Shown: piece by piece, positions 53,500-64,000 of the stretch | How the letters are laid out: each line of letters opens with the position of its first letter | Position numbering within the stretch: the first letter of the stretch is position 1 | Assembly (NCBI GenBank): GCA_032622095.1 | Contig: CP136061.1 | Coordinates: forward strand, 57,243,301-57,307,300 | From: Siphonodentalium dalli | Lineage: Eukaryota; Mollusca; Scaphopoda; Gadilida; Siphonodentaliidae | DNA: 64,000 bases | Reading direction: 5' to 3' | The notes under the pieces: model-generated | What the model was told of the DNA's origin: nothing | Seen by the model: the letters and a program-made list of their open reading frames with translations, nothing else | Databases searched by the model: none | Program-made: the position numbers and the translations under genes

Positions 53500-56400
53500 A
53501 GTTTGCTCCCGATGCAGTGTTGTTTTAGCTTGCCGCCTGAAAGCATTTCAAGAAACAAAAACAGACAGCACTGATGTGGTCCGGGTTCCTGGCTACCATA
53601 CAGTCTCAATGAAAAACAGAGCTGATATTGCTGTCTTTAGGTCGGGTGGTATAGGCCTACTGGTTAAGGACGAGCTGGTACATGTGGTAGAGTTGTTTGA
53701 AACTAGCGACACAAATGACATCGCTCAATGGTTCAAAATTAACAGTGACAATGGGAATCCCCCAATTGTAATTGGTAATATTTACGTACCCCCAGAGAAT
53801 AGCAGATATGCCTCCCCGGAATGGGCAAATAAGCTTTATGCAATGATTATTGAAAAGCTACTTATAACTGACAAAATTATCCTTATTTGTGATTTTAATG
53901 CTCGAACAGCTCAATTGATTGATTATGAAGATGAGGAAGAAATGATAGAATTAATTGATTATGGTGGTGGCTTGGATCAGTTTTCACTAACAAGAGTCTC
54001 ACAAGATAGAAAGACAAATAATTATGGTTTCAAATTAATTCATATATGTAAGACTGCAAAACTACTTATATGCAATGGTAGAGAAGGAACAGACAGAGCA
54101 ATTGGCACAACTACATTCAAAGACATCAGCCTTATTGACTATGTAATTTGCTCACCATTTGCATGCAAATTAATTAACGATTTGCATGTACATGACCAAG
54201 ATAGTCTTTTATCTGATGCACATTGTCCCTTAACTGTAAAAACTTCAATACCATGCAATGAAGAAGAAATACCTTCAGTAAATTGTACAAATCTGAATGA
54301 AACAATCACTATTAAACCATGGACAAGCGAAAAAGGTGTGCAGTTCTCCGAAACTTTCACAGATGATTCAGTACAGAATCTTGTAGAAATTTTGAATCAA
54401 ATGCAAGATAATAGTGAATTGAGTGATAAAGAATTATCTGAATTCTCAGAAATTTTGACAAGTAACTTGTTGCAAAATGCAACAAATGTATTGGGTTCCA
54501 AAAAGAAGAGGAACGGTGGGTTTCCAAAAAATAAATCTAAAGCACCATGGTTTGATAGCGATTGCTCCAACACAAGGAAGAAATATAGAAAAGCATGGAA
54601 ACTCTATCTGATGTATAAATCTCCCCAAAATCATACCAATTTGTTAGAATGTAGAAGGGCATATAAGGTCGCAATGCGCAGAAGGAAGTTCAAATACAAT
54701 ATTGAGTTTCAAAACAGAGTTAAGAGCCTTAAAGGCACAAATCCGAGGGAATATTGGAAACTTATTAATAGTATAGATGATAAAAAAATGTCATCACCCC
54801 ATGCCCTCAGTTGATGAATTCTATTCCCATTTTTCAAATGTTACAGGTTGTGTTGATACTCCGCTCCCAGAGTCTGTAAAACCAAACTACGATACATCAT
54901 TACTGAATCGAGATATTAATATCGAAGAGGTCGAAAAGGCAGTACAAGGTCTTAAAACAAGGAAAGCACCTGGAATCGATAAAGTTACAAATGAGTATAT
55001 CAGAGGTTCCTACCCTAAAATGAAAATAGCTTATCTCAAATATTTTAATCTGATTCTCAAAACTGGACATATACCCAAAGAGGGGAGTATTGGACTTATT
55101 AAACCAATTTATAAATCTGGGAAATTTTCTTCCCCTGATAACTATAGACAAATTACACTTGTCATACTCAGTAAGAGAATATACTCATTCCTATAAATAA
55201 ATGGCATCCTCTCTGTAAATCAAGCTGGATTTCGGCCAAACTATTCCACCATTGACCACATACATACATTGAATTCGACGATTGAGTTAACCAATTCTAT
55301 TAATGGTAGTTTATATTGTGCCTTCATAGACCTGTCTACGGCTTTTGACAGTGTCTGAAGGAATTGTCTTTGGTATAAACTTATCTCATCAGGTATTGAT
55401 GGAAAATTATTAAAGGTCATGCAAAGTATGTATCAGGATATAAAATCATGTGTTTCAGTTGATGAAAAGAGTTCCCCCTTTTTTAAATGCCCAATTGGCG
55501 TGAGGCAAGGCGATAATCTCTCCCCGATACTTTTTGCCCTATATCTGAATGATCTGGAGTCATAACTTGGCCAAAACTGTCAAAATCTCCAAACTTTGTC
55601 AGCCTTGAGTGGTAAAGCAATGCACAGATTAGTTAAACTGTTTTCGCTTTTATATGCTGATGATACCATACTCATGGCTGACACAGCTGAGGGATTAGAA
55701 GAAATCCTAGATTCTTATCATCAATACTGTCTAGACTGGAAACTCAGCATTAACTGCTCTAAAACAAAAATTGTTGTATTTGGCCAAGGGAAATATGAAG
55801 ATGAGATATTCTATATTGGAAATGAGCCTATAGAATTATCCAAAAGTTATAAGTATCTTGGGGTGACATTTAGCAATGAGAACCAATTTATTGATGAAAA
55901 GAAAAAAAGGTGTGCTGCGGCCAAAAAGGCTATGTTCTCACTCATTCACAAAATGAGAAAATCACATCTAACCTTTGATGTTATAATTGATATATATAAT
56001 AAAGCAATCTTACCAACCCTCACGTATGGATGTGAAGTATGGGGATATGGTTCTAATGCTATGATTGAGACAACATAGTTATGGTTTTTTAAATTCATCT
56101 TGGGCATGAAAACTACAACACCGACTGCTATGGTATATGGTGAACTGGGCATAATCCCAGTTTCAACTATATTAATTAAACACAAAATGTTATGTACTGG
56201 ACCAGAATAATTGAAGGCGAAGGCTGGAAATTGACAAAAATACTATATGATTCAATGATTTGTAGTAAAAAAACTAAGCGTGCCTTTAAATGGGTGAATG
56301 GCATCAGAAAAATATTAAATGAAACTGGAATGTCATTTATTTGGAGCGACCAAAATTTATGTAGAAGTAAATGGTTCAAAAATGCAACAAGGGGTGGACT

Positions 56401-56830
56401 AAGAGATATGCACATGCAAGAATGGAGGGGTAAACTTGATACTTCTAATAAATACATATTTTATAGAGCAGTTAAACACAATTATGCAATAGAACCATAT
56501 CTCAAATACTTCAACCAATCAGATGCAAAGGTCATAGCAAGATTTAGAACCAGAAACCATAGACTCTCTATAGAAACTGGTGATTGGGAGGAATTGGATC
56601 TCTCAAAGAGCATTTGTAAAGCCTGTAATGAAGGTATAGGTGATGAATATCATGCTATTTTAGTGTGCAAAAAACTCAAAACACTCCGAATGAAATGTAT
56701 GGATAAGTACTTCTATGAAAGACCAAGTGTGTTCAAAATAAATGAGTTATTTAATTTGAACACTGATAAATTAAAGCCAATTGTAAGACTTATCAGAGAA
56801 ATACCTAAGATTTTATGTGATTAGAAACAC
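53500..56830 (+). mobile_element. Non-LTR retrotransposon, 5'-truncated and inactivated
   Basis: Plus-strand LINE with the end of an endonuclease domain, full RT and C-terminal knuckle, all in order but split by stops and two frameshifts. The first ~60 endonuclease residues and any ORF1 are missing. The 3' end is set at the ORF2 stop; untranslated sequence beyond it is not delimited. Confidence 0.85.
53540..56824 (+). pseudogene. LINE ORF2 pseudogene: endonuclease and reverse transcriptase
   Basis: The endonuclease part begins AFQETKTD (catalytic Glu) near 53545, before the GTG taken as start at 53576, and includes CDFNAR (Asp and Asn present) and SDAHCPL. A frameshift near 54777-54814 moves to the frame used until 56078. 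In that frame RT blocks are RKAPGIDKVTNEYI, NYRQITL, QAGFR, FIDLSTAFDSV, IGVRQGDNLSPILF and LLYADDTILMAD (motif C, about 55654-55689). Stops at 55194 (TAA), after DSV (TGA, where Trp is expected), after LES (TAA near 55564) and at 56076 break it. A one-base shift near 56185 leads to the last frame (56192-56824), which holds the C-x2-C-x8-H-x4-C knuckle (ICKACN, then YHAILVC). It is related at the RT level to the older LINE at 42640/48246. Confidence 0.9.
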
Positions 56831-59800
56831 TAATGATTTACAATTTAGCAGCCCCAACCCCTGTCAAATGAAATGTGAATTTACCGCATACACAATACCC
56901 AAAATCCACTTATATGAACTTATGAAGTGAGAATGACATAACCCGGGAATTAACTTAAGGCCCACTATATGTACTAGTGCTTCAGGAACTAAAGATTACA
57001 AACCCGACCATACATGTTGCTGAATATGGCAACACCATCGACATTGATGGAATTATAACTGACCGTGATGGCATGGCGGCCATGTAAGACTAGCACCAGA
57101 CTGAATTGACCTCTCATATGGAGAGTATACTTAATTGTATAAATTGTGTATATATTTTCATTATAAATTACAAATCAAGTCCAAAATTATTATTTGATTT
57201 GTATAAAAATGTATATGATGTTTAATCATAAATTTGATAAATAATAATCATCATGTCTGAACATAAACTCACTCTGTCTCAACTACATTAGTAATACTAA
57301 TAGTAATGGGTAAGCACTTGCACAAATAAATTGCTGCTTTCTCTCAGACTATAAATGTTAAAACCTACATATGACTTTAACTTAAGATGTTACAATTTCA
57401 TGGGTATTAGACATCATAAATATCATAAATTCAGATGGACATCAGCTCCTAAGTAGCAAAGGGCTAACCATGTAACTATATATTAGTGGATAAAATGTGT
57501 ACTATTAATTAGTTGCTGAGAATGGTGGAACAGAGTGAGAGGTGTTAAACAAAGTTCCTTGACACTTGGGCTGAAATTGTATTTACTGGCCGATTGTGCC
57601 ATTTGTGGACGAGTTAAGTATATTCCAGTGTAATCTATAATATAATTTATTATTTTAAATTAAGGAATCTGCATTTACTTTTGTGAATAAATCATTAACA
57701 AGTGTCTGGAAACTGTAGAGCATACTTGTAAACCGTACCACTAGTATCAAGTGGACTATACTCACCCTTTGAGCATGCAGCAGAGATATTAGTCCTTCCA
57801 TCTGTCATGAACACCGTGAATTCCCTTGTGACTAATTGCCATTAAAAAGCACTGCGGTGTGAACTGAGCTGAATCTGACACAATGTATCAATACTATCAT
57901 GTTTCAATATATATCCGAATGTGCGAACATAGTGAATTTAATACCGGTAACAATTGAATTTGATTTATTATTGACGGAACTTCGGAAGTAAAATATAAGT
58001 TGAACGTTCTCCGTATAGCAATTAACACAAATGTCGAGTTTCTACAGCACTGATACATCCACATTAGTAGAGTCGCTTATGTACTTTCGTGGGACTTTTT
58101 TGACCAAATGTAGAGACTATGATATTATGATAGTGTATCACTTACTTTGTCGGAAAAAGTTTGTTAGACTTCATGGGTCCGCGACTGGCGAGAATTATGA
58201 CGTCATAAAGATGACGTCATTGTCAGTTCAGTTCAGATATAAGGTTGTCATAAGAACTGTTGAATTCTGCGTATATTTCTTAATTGTTATACATTTTTTT
58301 TCAGTGAGGGCAATTCACCATTAGTTGTTCTCAAAGTACAGTACCCAAATTCACGGGAAAATATTATTCCAGTCAAGGATGGCTGCCAAATTGGCACCAG
58401 AAAATCACCAATTTTGCGATTTTCAAGAATATCATGTAAATGACCTTCCGTTTGGCAGCGACTGCGAATTGTGACATTTCTGTGTTTAATTATTGCTTCA
58501 GCAATGTAGTGATGCAATTGTATTGTACAAAACATGTTCGATCTGTCAAAAATCCACTTTAGACAACCGAATTATAGCATCTTGTCAAATATCATTCCGA
58601 TATTGTAGCAATAGATTTAAAGAAATGAGCTGAATTCAGTAATGGGAAAGAAATAGTCGTGCCACATACGGTATTATTATCACACTTCAACAGAACTCTT
58701 CAGTTTCATCCAAGATGGCTACCAAAATGGCAGTCAAAATACAAAAGTCAGTTAGAACACCATTAGAACACCAAATATCGCCCTTTCAGTCCATCATGGG
58801 GAATTAGGTTAATCGGATAATTTTAAGAAAATCTAGGATAGCTTTAATTTCTTATACAAATTGGTGATATAAGTGAAGAGGGTGTTGAAGAGGAAATCCA
58901 AATAACTATGTGAAATTAGAAAGTATCTTAGACCGCCATCTTAGCTCGGGGGACAAGTGTTACCATCCCGAAGTCTAGCCTTCTGTAAGCCAGAGTACTA
59001 ATTGAGAAATATTGGTGGTTACCATATCAAATGGCAACATATGATGCAGATACGCATTGGTTTTAATTCTTGTTATAACATATCAGTAGAAAATGCATAT
59101 AGTGTATCATATAATGTAGCAATACACAATTGTTTATTGTGATAGCTATGAAGTGGGATTGTACTTCTCAGCTATACCATGAATTTTGGCAAGCATGAAA
59201 CAACACCTTGTTTATCAACACAAACAATAGTAAATTTAATTATAAGGCTGTCACTTTGCATGCTTGTCTCACTGTTAGTTGCACTGTAACATTTAATTAA
59301 ATTTGCATGTTGATATCATTCGAACCTCGTTTAGCTGAACTTAGCAGGTTTCAATCGTATTGATAACCACGGCAGATCAAAATAGAATAGACCCCCATAT
59401 GTGGGTAATATATCCGTATAAGGGGGTAGCGTCCCGAATCAAGCTTAAAGTGATAAATTGTGAATACCAGGCTCTGAAATATGGATGATGGTATTCAACA
59501 AAGTAGCCCAACCACTTTCATAGCATATGTGGAGTTTTGAGAAATTTCTATGTATAGGATAATGGCTGAAAAGTGTACATTATTTCAGGGAATGGATCGA
59601 TCGAAACCGCAGGTCGAGATCGTTCCAATCGCTGAAATAATGTACAGTTTGAAGCTATTATCTGACTTAAAACATGGCCGAGTCCATTTGTTTGATGCGT
59701 CACTTCTTATCAGAATTGATTAACCTGAAATTAGGTCAAGACACCTGAGTTGTTCCATGTGTTCGACCCTATCCACTCGCTCATTGGCTGCACGGATGGC

Positions 59801-62800
59801 GTGACATCTTAACCCATTGTCAACTTAACGGACAGGCAGCACACCATTGCGTTTCCGACCGTTGAATGAACACGACGTACCGACACTGAGTTCCTTTTGC
59901 CCTTACATTTCGGCATTTGTATCAAATTAATTATGCGGCATATTTCGGATTTTGCGGAGAATTAGACATTGCATGGCAGATTGGTGCGAGCGGTGTGCAA
60001 CATCTGATATCTGGCGATCTTGTAGTTTGAGATCGCGGGTAATACTGAAGATCGAAGGACCACATTTACATGTAAATTACTATATATATTTTACGTTTTA
60101 TCGTGAGTGGTGCTACAACATGCCACCGGGAACGGAATCAGATTCGAGAAATGTTAACAGTTGCAAATTCAATGCCTATTCATGAAACGACAAGCATGGA
60201 ATTTGAAGTTGTACGCCACCCCTCCATTTCATCCCAACCCGAGTGGCGAGGCTATATATAATCGTCCGCAGCAAAATAACCGTTCATTAAATTGGATACT
60301 GAGCGTCCGATATTAAAATAATGAATCGTTGTTTGAAAAATAATATACGATCTCGACAATAACCATCCTTATCCTATAAACTGAACTCGACGAACAAAGG
60401 AGTGACATCATAGCCATGTTTTAAATATAAGTTATTGACCACCCCGGACATGTTCATTCAGTTCAAATGAACATTATCATAAACCAGGCTAGATCCCCGA
60501 AACAGGCGAAGTGGTGTGTCTGGGTCTTGGCTTTCCTCTTCGGTTAATTGGTGGTAGCCACACAAAGTGATTCGCCCAATATACGAAAGGTGTCTTGGTA
60601 TGAACACAGTAGGCTGGTATGGACCATTGATAGTATAAAGCATGATTTTGGCATGTCAATAGTTTAGTGAGATAATGCATTGCGTTTGTATATGAGAGTG
60701 GTTCTTGGCAATGGTTATGAGTGTGCAGCCGGTTGCACGTGATTAGTGATTATTTTGAAGTTTATCGAAATCAACAGGGACTGCGCAACTGCTCTGCATA
60801 TCCAACACTGCAGCTTAGATGACGAAAGAATGTCAATGGTAAACGCAACAGATACGAGCCAAAAATAGATAGGCGATACTTATTTTAATACTAATTCCCG
60901 CGTTTTGATGAACCCGGTGGGAAACGGGTGAAGAATCCATTGGTAGTGATGGTCTTCTGGTGCCATATCATCAGTTTGATGTATTATGTCCATTGTCCAA
61001 TATACTCTGGAATCCAGGCTCTGAATACTGAATGAAATTATGGGGGAACGCAGTCCACTAACTTCTTACAACATAATGTGAAGTAATAGTTGGAGTTAAT
61101 AACAGCTCGTGACGTGCCATGTTGATTATGGTTAGAACGTTATCATGAACCAAAGGAAGTGCGGAAATGAAGGAAGTTGAATTAGCACGTGTAACTACGG
61201 AGGTGGCCATGATTCACTATAATAATGGCATCTTTCAGATCATATTACCTAGGCCGATCCATATATATCCTAATGCCTCAAACTGTTCTAATTCTATTCG
61301 ACTAGAAGTTATCACATCAGTCTGGCTATATCCCATAAATTGTATATATCATGCTGCATTCGTGCATCATGATAATCTACCCCAACTATGTGGCATATAT
61401 AGATTAATTTCAGCAGAACACGGTCATGGTGAAGCTACGAAGAGCTCCATACATTTCCACATGCTAAGCAATCCAGTTTGATCAGATAGACCTTAGTTTA
61501 TATAATATTTATTCCTTGAATAATACAACAACAATAAGTATACGTTTAATCGTGGATCGGATTCGACATCCACTGTGCAGGCTTATGCGAGTCATTTCCG
61601 GGAATAATTTATATTCACCCCTCCCGTCGAGAGTGTTATGGTGCAAATACACATTATCGCTACGTGTATATGAGACAAACTAATTATATACATAAATGTA
61701 GTGATACATAAATATGCTAATATCGCTGTAATACAAGTAAATATATTTCTTGAGTTCTAGTTCAAATTTGTCACGATCCCATCTTGGTCATCATATTAAT
61801 GCACATGTGGAAATGTACCGGTACTTAGTATGAACTGATGATAAGAAACAGTTTAAGCATGATGCAATCATCAACATTTCTTCCTAAGCATATATGTTTG
61901 TTAGAATTGTAGAAGAGAGTGTCTGATCATTTTGTGACGATTTTCCATTCCAATCACCCATACAAGGATTGATTTTACGAAGACTTATGGATATTATGTC
62001 AGAAAACGTCCATGTAACTTCGACAGACTATCCAACCTCGTTCATCTACCAAGCCTATACCGGCGGTATACATGTGCCATGGTGAAATGGAAAAGAATAA
62101 AGTATGGCTATAATTTCTGGACGAGGTCCCGGGCGATCGCCTGGTTTATATTTTCAATTTCAAGCTTCAAAAGCCAGCCACTGTTAGTTATATACAGTAA
62201 TCTGATTGGGTCCGTCCTTAGACCCTTTAGTGTACAAGTAGATATAGCCAATCTTGATCGATATGCAATAACATATGGTGATCACATGCACTATTTGAGC
62301 GTTTGTAGCTGACAGCGCCTGAAGTTGGCAACTTCACAATTCTCTCCACATACCATGTTGGTCTCTATGAAAATATTTATATAATATCAGAATCGTGTTT
62401 GGCACAAGTCCATATACTTAACGTGCTTGAACATATATTTCGGTTTTATATAGTGAATGGTATGTTCTCATCGAAAGTCCATGTATGATAATGATATGCA
62501 TATATTTCATTCTTACACGCTGGGATATATTGCGGAAATATATGTGTTTTAATGTTAAATTTCGACATTTCCGCCACATTGGCGGCCATCTCGATTATAA
62601 TAAGGTATTAATAACTCCGGATTATCTAAATCGGAGTCCATTCATTAATACATCTAACACCGAGATATCGTTCTCCTGTGATGGACATGTTATTTGACGT
62701 ATATTTTTGTTTGGTGAATTTTCACGATGCTTATTTGGACAATAATTGTCACTGGCATTTTGAGTCATTTTGGTAAGACAGCTAATAGGAATGTGTCATA

Positions 62801-62840
62801 ACATGGCGATTATTTATTTGGAAGTTGAAAATTAGTCTAA
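56831..62840. other. Long stretch without recognised genes
   Basis: AT-rich sequence. AAGATGGC-type words occur near 58376 and 58712 and GGCGGCCATCTCG near 62580, probably single monomers of dispersed repeats. An inverted repeat TGTACATTATTTCAG at 59574-59588 and its complement at 59632-59646 frames a 43-base centre. The frames at 58031-58324 (97 residues, two hydrophobic stretches) and 61167-61481 (104 residues) have no family motif and are not called as genes. Confidence 0.4.
59574..59646. repeat. Hairpin with 15-bp perfect arms
   Basis: TGTACATTATTTCAG pairs with CTGAAATAATGTACA. Inside, GGAATGGATCGATC and GATCGTTCC extend partial pairing. Function unknown. Confidence 0.7.
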
Positions 62841-63155
62841 TACATTCACCTTCTAAAACCAATTTCACGTGAGACCGTGTCTTTGATCTTGGCGGTAATG
62901 ACCTTGGCATCGCTCATATACTCATATAGGCATGTTTCTGGACCTCGACCGATCCAACTCAAATTTGGTATGTATGCCTACTTTGATCCCGGGAACAATA
63001 TGGGCGAGTCCAATTTCACGGCGACCGTGTCCTTGACCTTGACCTAGACCTAGACCTCGCCCATAGTTTGTCCAAACGCTGTATATTCTGCCCAGACGGA
63101 GGCGATCACAAAGAAATCCCTAAGTAGCCCGGACGAAGTCGGGCACATCAGCTAG
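62840..63155 (+). mobile_element. Helitron-like unit, 3' part, ending in hairpin plus CTAG
   Basis: Ends with hairpin GCCCGGACGAAGTCGGGC (63127-63144) and, after seven bases, CTAG (63152-63155). Upstream are two copies of a ~156-bp core repeat (CCAATTTCACG, then ACCGTGTCYTTGA, near 62860 and 63012), similar to 38650-38900. The 5' boundary is unclear. Core repeats plus a Helitron end recall HINE/pearl elements of molluscs. Confidence 0.65.
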
Positions 63156-63787
63156 TCTCATATATATTTTGAAGACCTCTGTTTGTCTGTCTGTCTGTCT
63201 GTATGTCTGTCTGTCATTAATACAATTCTACGATTATCGACCGATCGGGACGAAACTTGGTACGTGGGTGTAGTTTGACAAGGCGGTCGTCGTTGTCGTA
63301 TTGGCGAGCCCGTGTGGCGCCCGCTTCGCGCATGCGCAGACGAGATCTCGGAAACGGGTGGATCAATCGACTTGAAATTTGCTATGTGAATGTATCTTGC
63401 CCCGGATACGAATTGTATCGGGTCGCCGAGACCGTGCGTCGCCAGCTTCGCGCATGCGCAGACGAGATCTCGGAAACGGGTGGAGCAATCGACTTGAAAT
63501 TTGCTATGTGAATGTATCTTGCCCCGGGTACGAATTTTATCGGGTCGCCGAGCCCGTGCGTCGCCAGCTTCGCGCATGCGCAGACGAGATCTCGGAAACG
63601 GGTGGAGCTATCGACTTGATATTTGGTATGTGAATGTATCTTGCCCCGGATACGAATTTTATCGGGTCGCCGAGCCCGTTCGACGCCAGCTTCGCGCATG
63701 CGCAGACGAGATCTTGGAAACCGGTGGAGCTATCGACTTGAAATTTGGTTTTTGAATAGCCCGGACAACGTCGGGCTCATCGGCTAG
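63156..63787 (+). mobile_element. Helitron-like unit, complete, 632 bp, in tandem
   Basis: Starts TC directly after the CTAG of the preceding unit (TCTCATATATATTTTGAAGA), carries a (TCTG)n run near 63183-63215, four 122-bp repeats (CATGCGCAGACGAGAT at 63331, 63453, 63575 and 63697), and ends with hairpin GCCCGGACAACGTCGGGC, then CTAG (63784-63787). The next unit again starts TC at 63788. TC start, hairpin and CTAG end match Helitron termini. No Rep/helicase frame; the GC-rich open frames here come from the repeats. Confidence 0.75.
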
Positions 63788-64000
63788 TCTCATATATAGT
63801 TTGAAGACCTCTGTCTGTTTGTTTGTTTGTCTGTCTGTCTGTCATTTATACAAATCTACGATTCTCGACCGATCGGGACGAAACTTGGTACGTGTGTGTA
63901 GTTTGACCAGGCGGTCGACGTTGTCGTATTGGCGAGCCCGTGCGGCGCCCGTTTCGCGCATGCGCAGACGAGATATCGGAAACGGGTGGAGCTATCGATT
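63788..64000 (+). mobile_element. Helitron-like unit, cut by the window edge
   Basis: Repeats the start of the previous unit: TCTCATATATAGTTTGAAGA, a TCTG/TTTG run, the CGACCGATCGGGACGAAACT block and the beginning of the first 122-bp repeat (GCGAGCCCGTGCGGCGCCCG). Continues beyond 64000. Confidence 0.75.

Noticed and set aside
58031-58324. 97-residue frame with two hydrophobic stretches
   Set aside because: No recognisable family and no supporting context; short frames of this size are expected by chance.
63158-63755. Several overlapping 84-139-residue frames on both strands as a repetitive protein
   Set aside because: All follow the 122-bp GC-rich repeats of the Helitron-like array and read in several frames at once, which is typical of repeat DNA rather than coding.
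1-64000. CRISPR array, operon or bacterial feature
   Set aside because: No regularly spaced identical 25-40-bp repeats with unique spacers and no gene clusters; the content is that of a metazoan genome.

Overview
The window looks like a repeat-dense stretch of a marine invertebrate nuclear genome. A mollusc or another lophotrochozoan is the best guess. The grounds are AT-rich sequence, very frequent ACATGTA and ACCGGT-type palindromes, tRNA-derived SINEs, a CR1-like retrotransposon with a 2A-like motif upstream of a PHD finger, Helitron ends with core repeats, and the absence of operons or bacterial ribosome binding sites. This assignment is inference. I found no host protein gene, tRNA or rRNA that I can support; every convincing coding signal belongs to a non-LTR retrotransposon (LINE).

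Layout. At 1-2.1 kb there is a GC-rich minisatellite and a 1.06-kb inverted-repeat element. At 2.2-5.8 kb (minus) lies a broken CR1-like LINE: an ORF1 esterase tail, then ORF2 with an in-frame 30-residue repeat, a 2A-like motif, a PHD finger, an endonuclease and a reverse transcriptase whose catalytic palm is deleted. At 6-9 kb there are duplicated repeat segments. At 9.4-12.3 kb there is a 2.9-kb element with ~300-bp inverted ends that contains another inverted-repeat element and a satellite-like array. From 12.5 to 42 kb the sequence is mostly noncoding and carries many foldback elements (MITE-like), two SINEs, TTAA-flanked element families, local duplications, palindromic clusters and one LINE C-terminal fragment near 34 kb.

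At 42.6-48.6 kb (minus) is the only intact coding unit: a LINE with ORF1 (529 aa) and ORF2 (up to 1191 aa) overlapping by 17 nt. It sits inside an older LINE of another family whose RT blocks flank it on both sides. At 49.4-51.2 kb (minus) and 53.5-56.8 kb (plus) are two more decayed LINEs. At 53.0-53.4 kb a 381-bp element with ~109-bp inverted ends is flanked by an 11-bp duplication, and its uninterrupted target sequence is visible at ~49.9-50.0 kb. From 57 to 62.8 kb I recognise little. At 62.8-64 kb there are Helitron-like units joined head to tail (CTAG directly followed by TC), with a 632-bp period and internal 122-bp repeats, cut by the window edge.

How the parts relate. The region is a layered insertion site. 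Self-mobilising coding capacity is confined to LINEs, and only the 43.1-48.2 kb copy could still encode its own machinery. The SINEs and the short inverted-repeat and Helitron-like elements carry no recognisable protein and would depend on enzymes encoded elsewhere. Nesting gives relative ages in several places. All family assignments come from motifs read by eye; no database search was done.
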